From Ktedonobacterales bacterium (GTDB taxonomy: Bacteria > Chloroflexota > Ktedonobacteria > Ktedonobacterales > JACDGC01), in assembly GCA_013815535.1 (NCBI GenBank), contig JACDGC010000092.1:1-10116 (forward strand): a stretch of DNA of 10,116 nucleotides, read 5' to 3'. Of the stretch, positions 1-6,167 are shown piece by piece. Position numbers and translations under genes: made by a program. How positions within the stretch are numbered: the stretch's first letter is position 1; every line of letters starts with the position of its first letter. A model generated the notes under the pieces. The model saw only the letters and a list, made by a program, of their open reading frames with translations, ran no database searches and was not told the origin of the DNA.

Positions 1-108
1 CTGACCATCGCGCACAATGACCGCGCCAACAGGGGGATTCGGGCTGCTGAAGCCGCGCGCCGACCGAGCCTGGGCGAGTGCCAAAGCCATCGCCTCATCA
101 TCAGTCAT
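1..108 (-). CDS. ribD: RibD, riboflavin biosynthesis deaminase/reductase, 5' end only
   Basis: RibD is the bifunctional cytosolic enzyme that deaminates the pyrimidine intermediate made from GTP and then reduces its ribosyl side chain, in riboflavin synthesis. Only the first 36 codons are present; the gene runs off the left edge. The visible peptide starts MTDDEAMALALAQAR and contains SPNPPVGAVIVRDG. This is the hallmark start of the RibD deaminase domain: a first helix, then the NPxVGAVIV strand. The zinc-binding HAE and PCxxxxxTPPC motifs would lie beyond the window and cannot be checked. The start at 108 is supported by an AGGAG ribosome site 9 nt upstream. The start codon lies inside the end of the upstream 101-residue ORF (ATGACTGA overlap), suggesting translational coupling. 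An isolated cytidine-type deaminase is the main alternative, but the SPNPPVGAV string favours RibD. Confidence 0.85.
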   Translation of the reverse strand, partial: MTDDEAMALALAQARSARGFSSPNPPVGAVIVRDGQ

Positions 109-406
109 AGTGGTCTGCTCCTGGTGGCGGGCGGACGTGACCATAGGTGATGTCGTCGTCATCCAAAATCTGCTGGCGCGGCGTGCGGGAATCGCGGAAG
201 TGGTGCCACAGCTTCAATCGTTGCAACTCTAGCCGCGCGGCGAAGCCAAATTGCGCGCGGTCGATGCTATCCCCCGCGTGCAACACAAGTTTGCGCAACT
301 CTTCGATGCACGCGGCCTTCACGCTGGGGTCCGTCTCGAAAGGGAGATGCTGCGCCAAAAGTTCGATGGCTTGCCGTTGCAGCCACAGGTCTTGTGATTC
401 GCCCAT
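101..406 (-). CDS. Small hypothetical protein (101 aa) overlapping ribD
   Basis: I do not recognise this protein. It is 101 residues, has no signal peptide or membrane segment, and is rich in charged residues. The N-terminal two thirds look helical (for example IELLAQHL, AACIEELRKLVLHAG, LELQRLKLWHHF). The last quarter is acidic and then Pro/Gly-rich (ILDDDDITYG, RPPPGADHYD). It lies 19 nt downstream of the Nramp-like gene and its stop overlaps the ribD start by 8 nt, so it is probably cotranscribed with both. The ribosome site is weak (GGGAAAG about 12 nt before the ATG). Coding support comes from its tight fit between two well-supported genes on the same strand; the plus-strand ORF over the same bases is an antisense shadow. 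Function is unknown, and the link to riboflavin synthesis is positional only. Confidence 0.6.
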   Translation of the reverse strand: MGESQDLWLQRQAIELLAQHLPFETDPSVKAACIEELRKLVLHAGDSIDRAQFGFAARLELQRLKLWHHFRDSRTPRQQILDDDDITYGHVRPPPGADHYD

Positions 407-425
407 TGCGATTCAACACTTTCCC

Positions 426-1805
426 TTAGTGCCAGAAAAGCGCCACCAGGGTCACGATTGCCGCCAGACCCATGGCAAAGGTGGTGAGACCACCCAGCGC
501 GTTGGAAAGCCGCCCATTGGTAAACTCGCCCATCACGTTTTTGTCATTGGCGATCCGCATGATCAACGCCAACAGCGGCACCGCCAAAATGCCATTGATC
601 ACGGCGGAATAGACCAAGGCCTGGATAGGGTTGATATGCAACAGGTTCAGCAACAGCCCAATGATGGTCGCAACGGCGATGACGGCGTAAAAGCTGCGCG
701 CCCGCCCCACAGGCTGCGACAGACCCTCGCGCCAGCCGAACGTCTCGCTCACGCCATAGGCCGCCGACCCCGACAACACGGGAATGGCCAGCAAGCCAGT
801 GCCGATGATGCCCAAGGCAAAGATGCCCCCCGCGAGTTCCCCCGAATGCGGAAAACCCTGCACCAGCGGAACCAGCGCTTTGGCGGCTTGGTCAGGGGTC
901 GCCACCGTCGTAATGCCTTGTTTATGCAGCGTCAGCCCCGTCGTCATCACGATGAACCAAAAGGTCGTCACCGACACCGTCATGCCGATGGCCGTGTCGA
1001 TGCGCAGATTCTTGAGCCACTTTTTCAGGGAGCTCGCTTGTTTGGCCGGTGTGTGATCCAGGTGATGCGGATGATGCAGCAGCCGTTCTTCGACCTCTTC
1101 AGAAGCTTGCCAAAAGAAGAGGTAGGGGCTGATGGTCGTCCCGATCACCGCCACCACCAACGCGAGGAACGCAGGCGATAGCTCGATGTTGGGGACCACC
1201 GTCACCCGCAGCAGCGTCAACCAATCGGGCCGAATCAAAAATGCCGTCACGGCATATGAAAGCAACGACAGCACCAGGATCTTGAGCACGCGTGCATAGT
1301 ACTTGTACGGAATGAAGACTTCGAGGACGACGATGAGGACGGTGAAACCAATGAGCAACAGCAACGTATTCGCGGCAGGCAGCAGCACCTGCACCGAGGC
1401 GGCCATCGCGCCTAAATCCGCGCCGATGTTGATGGTGTTGGCGATGACCAACAGCGCGACCGCGCCATAGAGCAATGGGCGGTTATAGTGTTTACGCACC
1501 ACTCCCGCGATGCCTGCGCCCGTCACCAGGCCGATGCGCCCGCACATCTCTTGCACGGCTATGGCGAGCGGCAGCAGATAGAGCGCGAGCCACAATTGCC
1601 CGGTCCCAAAGGCCGCGCCAACCTGGGAATAGGTGCCAATGCCCGAGGGGTCGTCATCCGCCGCCCCCGTGATGAGGCCAGGGCCAAGAATGCGCAACCA
1701 GCGTTGCACTCGCTTCGTTGGCACAGGAAAACCACGCGGTAATCGCGGGGTGACAGGGGGGACGGCAGGGACTGGTGAAGCGTCTATGGCTGGTTCAGGC
1801 GCCAT
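426..1805 (-). CDS. Nramp/SLC11-family divalent metal transporter with atypical metal site
   Basis: An integral membrane transporter of the Nramp (SLC11, MntH) family, which imports divalent cations with proton coupling. The protein is 459 aa with about 11 hydrophobic segments, normal for the family, after a Pro-rich cytosolic tail (residues 1-35). TM1 carries GPGLITGAADDDPSGIGTYS (41-60); the canonical DPGN becomes DPSG (52-55). TM6 carries IGTTISPYLFFWQAS (221-235), so the metal-binding Met of the usual MP motif is Ser226. The TM6-TM7 loop is His-rich (LLHHPHHLDH, 242-251). The start at 1805 is chosen because an AGAGGA ribosome site lies 7 nt upstream. An ATG at 1904 would add 33 residues that are not Nramp-like (MRHRAPLC...). 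The altered TM1/TM6 residues resemble Nramp-related transporters that lack the canonical Met site (some move Mg2+), so Mn2+/Fe2+ specificity should not be assumed. The 101-aa gene follows 19 nt downstream. Confidence 0.9.
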   Translation of the reverse strand: MAPEPAIDASPVPAVPPVTPRLPRGFPVPTKRVQRWLRILGPGLITGAADDDPSGIGTYSQVGAAFGTGQLWLALYLLPLAIAVQEMCGRIGLVTGAGIAGVVRKHYNRPLLYGAVALLVIANTINIGADLGAMAASVQVLLPAANTLLLLIGFTVLIVVLEVFIPYKYYARVLKILVLSLLSYAVTAFLIRPDWLTLLRVTVVPNIELSPAFLALVVAVIGTTISPYLFFWQASEEVEERLLHHPHHLDHTPAKQASSLKKWLKNLRIDTAIGMTVSVTTFWFIVMTTGLTLHKQGITTVATPDQAAKALVPLVQGFPHSGELAGGIFALGIIGTGLLAIPVLSGSAAYGVSETFGWREGLSQPVGRARSFYAVIAVATIIGLLLNLLHINPIQALVYSAVINGILAVPLLALIMRIANDKNVMGEFTNGRLSNALGGLTTFAMGLAAIVTLVALFWH

Positions 1806-1940
1806 CGCGTCGTCCTCTTTTCGGATGTTAGTACAAGAGGCGGCAAAAAAGGAGCATAACCTCTTCAACACCACTGTAACACACAGCGGGGCGCGGTGTC
1901 TCATGCAGGGCGGGGCCAGGGAGAGTGTGACCGATGCACA

Positions 1941-2348
1941 TCATTCGCCTTCAGCATCTACCAAGCGGCGCGTCGGGGTGGTGGTGATGTCAGGGAGGCT
2001 GACGCTGGGCATGATCACCGTCGCTTCATCAGCGAGCGCAAAATCTGGCTCATCACGCTGCCCTGCTCGTGCATCCCCTATAGGTGAATCGACTTCGGGG
2101 ATTTTTTCCGTCTGGGGGGCATCATCTTCCAGCTTGCCAGTCGGCCATTCGGTGATATCTCCCACGATATGCAGATCCAAGCGAACGATGCTGGGGACAG
2201 CCTGCGTTTCTTGATCTTCGATGTCGGCACCGGGCGGCGGACCAGGCAGGGCAGAGGTGGGGTAGCGAGCATATTGCCCCGGTTGACTCTCGCCGCCCCG
2301 CCGCGTGATTTCGATGCCGCGTTCGCGCAACCAGTCTTCTGCCGACAT
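1941..2348 (-). CDS. Hypothetical acidic, Pro-rich protein (135 aa)
   Basis: Not recognised. The 135-residue protein opens MSAEDWLRERGIEITRRGGE, a short amphipathic start, followed by a Pro/Gly-rich stretch (SALPGPPPGADIED). A middle segment could form beta strands (VPSIVRLDLHIVGDITEW), and the tail is acidic and probably disordered. There is no signal peptide or membrane segment. The start at 2348 is preferred over an in-frame ATG at 2390: it has a strong GGGGAGG ribosome site 5 nt upstream, and a TATGAT -10-like box at 2377-2382 would place the transcript start between the two ATGs. It lies 135 nt upstream of the Nramp-like gene on the same strand and is divergent from the histidine-kinase-like gene. 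No function can be given; the ORF is probably real because of its strong ribosome site and consistent strand. Confidence 0.55.
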   Translation of the reverse strand: MSAEDWLRERGIEITRRGGESQPGQYARYPTSALPGPPPGADIEDQETQAVPSIVRLDLHIVGDITEWPTGKLEDDAPQTEKIPEVDSPIGDARAGQRDEPDFALADEATVIMPSVSLPDITTTPTRRLVDAEGE

Positions 2349-2376
2349 ATCTGCCTCCCCTGCATGGTGTGCCCCC

Positions 2377-2382
2377 ATCATA
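2377..2382 (-). promoter_or_regulatory. Possible -10 box for the 135-aa gene
   Basis: TATGAT on the minus strand matches the -10 consensus at 5 of 6 positions and lies about 30 nt before the proposed ATG at 2348. No convincing -35 hexamer is found 16-18 bp upstream, so this is weak. On the plus strand of the same divergent gap, TATCAT at 2438-2443 is a similar isolated -10-like box about 30 nt before the histidine-kinase-like gene. Confidence 0.25.
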
Positions 2383-2472
2383 TCATCCATGCCAAGTCAG
2401 GTACGCGGGTGCCCTGCTTCGTTGCTGGTGCGAGGCGTATCATGGAAATGGCGGAAAGGAACGTGCGACTTC

Positions 2473-3384
2473 ATGGATCAGATCATCGTGTTGGGGAGTG
2501 TGGCGGTGGCTGGCATCGCGCTGGCCGTTGCCATGGCGCTGATCCATGGGCAGCGCGAACGACGTAGCCAGACGACGCCAGCCACCAATCCGCCCCGTGC
2601 CAGCACCAAGATCGCGGCCATCACCCCGCCGCCCACCCGCACAACCGCGACGACGCGCATTGTCGGACCTCTGGTGTTGCCAACGACACCAGATGATGAG
2701 ATGGATTGGCTAGCCCAGGCCGCCGACGAATTGCATACCCCACTCGCGACGCTGCGCGATCAGGTGCGCTTCTTGCGGGTGCATGTGAATGATGCATCAC
2801 GCACCGCGCTCATCACCGTCGCCGAGCGCCTGGTCTATCAGGTAGAACAGTTGGATAGCTTGATCGAAGCATGGTCAGCGACCGCACGCCACACAGGCCC
2901 CCAACGCATCGTCACCGCCCGCCCGGTGGAGTTGGTGGCGTTGACGCGCCTCTTGGCACAACGATTGGCCGCGCCAAACACGCCCCCTAGTATGGTCGTC
3001 GCGCCCGCTGCGTTGTGGGTGTTGATGGACCCCCAAGCCATCGAGCGCGTCCTCACCATCACTTTGACAAACGCCTATCGGGCCATGCCCACCGGAGAAA
3101 TCGAGACGGTGCTGCATCAGGTGGCGCTACGCGACCGACAGGCGATCTGTGTGGCGGTGGCGGATCGCCGCCGTGGTGCCCTCGCACCGGATCAGGATGT
3201 GTGGGAAGCGCTGGAACTGGATCTGGCGCGGGTGCTGTTGGAAGATTATAGCGGCTGGTTAGAGCGCGCGCCACGCGGCGGCGGTGGGGTCGTGACGACC
3301 ATCTGGCTCCCCGCGACGCTGCTGATTCGCCTGCCAGGCCACGACTCCCTCCCCACTTTCACCCGCCTCGCGAAGACAGCGTGA
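2473..3384 (+). CDS. Membrane-anchored histidine-kinase-like protein, probably catalytically degenerate
   Basis: A 303-aa protein with the layout of a small sensor histidine kinase. It has one N-terminal membrane segment (residues 4-24, IIVLGSVAVAGIALAVAMAL), a Thr/Pro-rich linker (32-72), a HisKA-like helical hairpin (75-138), and a HATPase-like C-terminal domain (about 150-280). No periplasmic sensor domain is present. The H-box reads ADELHTPLATLRDQVRFLR (84-102). Aligned with the usual SHELRTPL, Asp85 sits where the phospho-acceptor His belongs, and a His (88) sits at the Arg position. The N-box keeps one Asn (TLTNAYRAM, N200). The G1 box is reduced to ADRRRGAL (230-237), and the G2 region is only an RGGGGVVTTIWLP-like end strand. 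Autokinase activity is therefore doubtful; it may be a scaffold or partner of another kinase. The ATG at 2473 is chosen because the membrane segment starts right after it; AGGA lies 12 nt upstream, a long spacing. There is no response regulator beside it. Confidence 0.7.
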   Translation: MDQIIVLGSVAVAGIALAVAMALIHGQRERRSQTTPATNPPRASTKIAAITPPPTRTTATTRIVGPLVLPTTPDDEMDWLAQAADELHTPLATLRDQVRFLRVHVNDASRTALITVAERLVYQVEQLDSLIEAWSATARHTGPQRIVTARPVELVALTRLLAQRLAAPNTPPSMVVAPAALWVLMDPQAIERVLTITLTNAYRAMPTGEIETVLHQVALRDRQAICVAVADRRRGALAPDQDVWEALELDLARVLLEDYSGWLERAPRGGGGVVTTIWLPATLLIRLPGHDSLPTFTRLAKTA

Positions 3385-3387
3385 CGG

Positions 3388-4905
3388 CTATTCCTCCCAG
3401 CCCAGGCAGCGTTCCACAGCACGCTGCCACCCGCGATATTTCGTCGCGCGCTCGCTCTCTGGCATGGTTGGCGTGAAGCGGTGGTCGAGCACCCACTGGC
3501 TCCCGAGCGCCGCGACATCGGCGTAAAATCCCGTCGCCAAACCGGCGAGATACGCGGCCCCCTGCGCAGTCGTCTCGGTGATGCGCGGGCGCTCCACGGG
3601 CAGTGCCAGGATGTCGGATTGGAATTGCATCAGCAGATCGTTCACTGCCGCACCGCCATCCACCCGCAAAGCATGCGGTGAGGTTGCCACACCAGCAGCG
3701 GCCATATCGGCAGACATCGCGTCCAACACGTCACGCGTTTGATAGGCCATGCTGGCAACCGTGGCGCGGGCGATGTGCGCCGCCGTGGTGCCACGCGTCA
3801 ACCCTAAGATGCCGCCACGCGCATGGGCATCCCAATACGGCGCGCCCAGGCCCACAAAGGCAGGGACGAGATAGACGCCCGCCGTGTCGGGGACGCTGGC
3901 CGCCAGCGCCTCAACCTCATCGCTGGATTTGATGATGCCCAGACCATCACGGAGCCATTGCACGGCGGCCCCACCGACAAAGATGCTGCCTTCGAGGGCA
4001 TACGTGATCTGGGGCGCACTCGCTGGCCCCAGACCCCAAGCGATGGTCGTCAACAAGCCGTGGCCACTGGCGATGGGGGTGGCCCCCGTATTCCGCATCA
4101 AGAAGATGCCCGTGCCATAGGTGTTCTTCGCCATGCCGGGGTCGAAACAGGCTTGCCCGAAGGTCGCGGCTTGCTGATCACCCGCTACGCCTGCCAGGGG
4201 AATCTCGCCGCCAAAGAGCGCCGGATCGGTCATGCCATAGATGTGGCTGGACGGCAACACGCGTGGCAACAGCGCGCGGGGGATATTGAGTTCGCGCAAC
4301 AAGTCGGCATCCCAATCGAGCGTGTGGATGTTGTAGATGAGCGTGCGGGAGGCATTGGAATGGTCCGTTGCGTGGATGCGCCCACCCGAGAGCCGCCAGA
4401 GCAAGAACGTGTCAACCGTGCCAAAGGCGATCTCGCCTGCTTCAGCGCGGGCGCGCAACCCCGGCACATTATCCAGCAGCCAGGCGATCTTGGTGCCAGA
4501 GAAGTAGGCGTCGATGACGAGGCCCGTCTTGGCGCGGATGGGAGCCTCCAGGCCACGCGCACGCAACTCGGCACAGAGTGGCTCGGTCAGACGGCTCTGC
4601 CAGACGATGGCGTTGTGGACGGGCTGCCCCGTTGCCCGATCCCACAACACGGTGGTTTCGCGCTGATTGGTGAGGCCAATGCCCGCGATATCGCGCGCAG
4701 TGGCCCCAGCCTGCGCCATGAGGGCGCGCGCAGTGGCAAGCTGCGACTGCCAGATGGCCTCGGGGTCATGTTCCACCAACCCCGGCGCGGGGAAGATCTG
4801 CGGAAACTCTTGTTGGGCGGTCGCCACGGATTGCCCCTGCGCATTAAAGAGCATCGCACGCGAACTGGTCGTCCCTTGATCCAGCGCCAGGATATATTGC
4901 GTCAT
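3388..4905 (-). CDS. glpK: Glycerol kinase
   Basis: Cytosolic ATP-dependent glycerol kinase of the FGGY family: glycerol + ATP gives sn-glycerol 3-phosphate. The protein is 505 aa, close to the usual 500 or so. Motifs in order: the phosphate loop LALDQGTTSSRAMLF (6-20); GIGLTNQRETTVLW (75-88), with the glycerol-binding Arg82-Glu83; GTVDTFLLWRLSGG (162-175); AGVAGDQQAATFGQ (238-251), with catalytic base Asp243; NTYGTGIFLM (261-270); and the C-terminal LRVDGGAAVNDLLMQFQSDI, all intact. The start at 4905 gives the family-typical MTQYILALDQGTTSS; an upstream in-frame ATG at 4944 has no ribosome site. The GAGGGG 13 nt before the ATG is somewhat far. No glpF or glpD is next to it, so its regulation and operon partners are not visible. 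It ends 3 nt from the stop of the convergent histidine-kinase-like gene. Confidence 0.97.
   Translation of the reverse strand: MTQYILALDQGTTSSRAMLFNAQGQSVATAQQEFPQIFPAPGLVEHDPEAIWQSQLATARALMAQAGATARDIAGIGLTNQRETTVLWDRATGQPVHNAIVWQSRLTEPLCAELRARGLEAPIRAKTGLVIDAYFSGTKIAWLLDNVPGLRARAEAGEIAFGTVDTFLLWRLSGGRIHATDHSNASRTLIYNIHTLDWDADLLRELNIPRALLPRVLPSSHIYGMTDPALFGGEIPLAGVAGDQQAATFGQACFDPGMAKNTYGTGIFLMRNTGATPIASGHGLLTTIAWGLGPASAPQITYALEGSIFVGGAAVQWLRDGLGIIKSSDEVEALAASVPDTAGVYLVPAFVGLGAPYWDAHARGGILGLTRGTTAAHIARATVASMAYQTRDVLDAMSADMAAAGVATSPHALRVDGGAAVNDLLMQFQSDILALPVERPRITETTAQGAAYLAGLATGFYADVAALGSQWVLDHRFTPTMPESERATKYRGWQRAVERCLGWEE
3405..3428. other. Perfect 8-bp inverted repeat near the convergent gene ends
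   Basis: GGCAGCGT (3405-3412) and ACGCTGCC (3421-3428) form an 8-bp stem with an 8-nt loop. It lies inside the last codons of glpK and 20 nt past the stop of the histidine-kinase-like gene. No T-run follows on either strand, so it is not a standard intrinsic terminator. It may be a 3'-end hairpin or a coding coincidence. Confidence 0.3.
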
Positions 4906-4985
4906 CGCTGTGTTCCATCCCCTCTGATAGAAGTTCTCAGGCATGGTATCACACGCGGCGCGCTGAAAAAGCAGGCAAGAACTTA

Positions 4986-5912
4986 TTAAGGCATCCTCTC
5001 AATGAGAACTTCTTGCATCCAGCACTGGAGGAGCATATTTCTCTCGATGTGTTCACAGTAATCAGCCAGCGTTGCCGTACCGACAATCTGTACCTGACGA
5101 CGCGCCAGAAACGATCTGATCGTGCAATCAGCCCACGTTGCGAGTTGGTCGCACTGCTCAATGATAAAAAGCACATGCGACACCTGCCGTGTGCTATGGA
5201 GGAGGAGTGCCTCAAGGGTGTTGCTGGCCTGGCGGTAAGGTGGCAAGGCACGGATGCATCGTGGGTCAAGCGCCACGACATCCCACTGGATATCTCTCTT
5301 GGTGCCTTCTCGACGCACAGCGGCCACCACTGCGGCCAGGGCATCGCAGCGACGCTCGCTCGGCCCATCGACCAGCACGGGATTATTCTTCGTCTTTCGT
5401 GCCAAGATCTGGATTGCCCTGGCGACGACAGCATCATCCGTCATGCCCACGCGGGGTTTTTCCTGCCATAGGCGGGTGTATTCCGCGAAGGCGGCGGCGG
5501 CATTCATTTGATAGGCATCAGCGATAACGGCGAGTGCGTGCTCATCGTCTGTATGCACAGCGATAGTCCATAGCTGCTCATACACCTCGTACTGGATGGC
5601 GACGATGCGGGCGGCCACCTGTTGTCCATCGCTACGCCATAGTTGCAGATGCAATCCATCGCGCGCCTGGCAGAAGGGAACGACAGCCGCAGGCAAGTTG
5701 GCAAACTTGCGAAAGAAATCGGTATAAGGTCGATCAGGTGCTTGCTCAAAGGTCGAGCTGATCTGCGCGAATGCCGGATGCGGCTCAAAGATCCCTGTGG
5801 CAAAACCCCGGTTGTAGCTCACATCATCGAGCTGCGAAGTGCCGACGATTTCACCTTGGTAGAGGATGACGAAATACAGAGCAACCCTCCAATCGAAGAA
5901 AAAAGGGAACAA
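4986..5912 (-). CDS. Unknown N-terminal domain fused to a degenerate Clp-type AAA+ D1 domain
   Basis: The ORF spans up to 308 aa. Residues numbered from 5912: the N-terminal part (about 12-150) is not recognised; it starts YFVILYQGEIVGTSQLDD and looks alpha/beta. Residues 160-308 follow the ClpA/ClpB first ATPase module: RAIQILARKTKNNPVLVDGP matches the ClpB run RxIQVLxRRTKNNPVLIGEP. Walker A GEPGVGKT is now DGPSERRC (182-189), losing the Lys-Thr. Walker B FIDE is now FIIE (249-252), losing the Asp. The sensor-1-like strand survives as VGTATLADY (277-285), but the arginine-finger region is lost (LLQCWM). The protein stops where the D1 small domain would begin. ATP hydrolysis is very unlikely. 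No ATG exists in the early frame: TTG at 5912 lacks a ribosome site, while CTG at 5879 has GGAGGG just upstream and gives a 297-aa product. Base composition is lower in GC than glpK. It sits just after the 5S terminator. Confidence 0.7.
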   Translation of the reverse strand: MFPFFFDWRVALYFVILYQGEIVGTSQLDDVSYNRGFATGIFEPHPAFAQISSTFEQAPDRPYTDFFRKFANLPAAVVPFCQARDGLHLQLWRSDGQQVAARIVAIQYEVYEQLWTIAVHTDDEHALAVIADAYQMNAAAAFAEYTRLWQEKPRVGMTDDAVVARAIQILARKTKNNPVLVDGPSERRCDALAAVVAAVRREGTKRDIQWDVVALDPRCIRALPPYRQASNTLEALLLHSTRQVSHVLFIIEQCDQLATWADCTIRSFLARRQVQIVGTATLADYCEHIERNMLLQCWMQEVLIERMP

Positions 5913-5923
5913 TCGCTAAGGGG

Positions 5924-5929
5924 AGTATA
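5924..5929 (-). promoter_or_regulatory. Possible -10 box for the Clp-like fusion gene
   Basis: TATACT on the minus strand matches the -10 consensus at 5 of 6 positions. The predicted transcript start is near 5917, just past the rRNA terminator. The -35 at 17-bp spacing (TAGCAT) is poor. If correct, the TTG at 5912 would be almost leaderless, and the CTG at 5879 with its GGAGGG site becomes the better start. Confidence 0.3.
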
Positions 5930-5962
5930 GATTAATGAGAGGACACATGCTAGGGCAAACAA

Positions 5963-5999
5963 AAAAGCTACCAAGAGTCAGAAACTCTTGGCAGCTTTT
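5963..5999 (-). terminator. Intrinsic terminator of the rRNA unit
   Basis: Arms 5963-5978 and 5984-5999 form a 16-bp stem (core CCAAGAGT/ACTCTTGG) with one A-C mismatch and a 5-nt loop. In the minus direction the 3' arm ends in a run of six T. It is placed about 30 nt after the 5S 3' end. A smaller hairpin (GCGCT, four bases, AGCGC; 6002-6015) lies between 5S and this terminator in the trailer. The stem is A/T-flanked on both sides, but no plus-strand gene would use it. Confidence 0.9.
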
Positions 6000-6028
6000 G
6001 AGCGCTAAAAAGCGCATGAGCGCGGGGA

Positions 6029-6146
6029 AAGCGGCGATGTCCTATTTTCCCGGCGGGCTTCCCCGCAAGTATCGTTGGTGCTGAAGGGCTTAACGACCGT
6101 GTTCGGGATGGGAACGGGTGTACCCTCTTCGCTAAAATCACCGTTT
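6029..6146 (-). rRNA. rrf: 5S ribosomal RNA
   Basis: The minus strand reads as a bacterial 5S rRNA of about 118 nt: helix I CGGUGAU pairs with AUCGCCG, then the loop B/C region CCCGUUCCCAUCCCGAACAC, and the conserved loop E side around AAGCCCUUCAGC. It is the last gene of the 23S - tRNA(fMet) - 5S unit. The exact ends are estimated from helix I and may be off by a few nt. Outside the gene, 6018-6030 and 6145-6157 are perfectly complementary over 13 bp (GAGCGCGGGGAAA and its complement), extending helix I into a likely precursor processing stem. Confidence 0.93.
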
Positions 6147-6167
6147 TCCCCGCGCTCACGCGCGAGG

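Noticed and set aside
147..1181. A 344-codon plus-strand ORF rich in Arg, His and Gln
   Set aside because: Antisense to the Nramp-like gene and the 101-aa gene; its composition is typical of a shadow frame.
1805..1904. Longer N-terminus for the Nramp-like protein from the ATG at 1904
   Set aside because: The 33 extra residues are not family-like, and the internal ATG at 1805 has a good ribosome site.
1806..1940. Possible promoter for the Nramp-like gene (TATGCT with GTTACA upstream) and a weak AAGAGG/CCTCTT inverted repeat
   Set aside because: The -10 and -35 matches are poor and the arms are only 6 bp with a long loop; not distinguishable from chance.
4905..4944. Longer N-terminus for GlpK from the ATG at 4944
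   Set aside because: There is no ribosome site, and glycerol kinases normally start just before the LALDQGTTSS motif as at 4905.
3823..4989. A 388-codon plus-strand ORF
   Set aside because: It is antisense to glpK, whose complete family motifs are on the minus strand; the long opposite frame is a product of high GC codon use.
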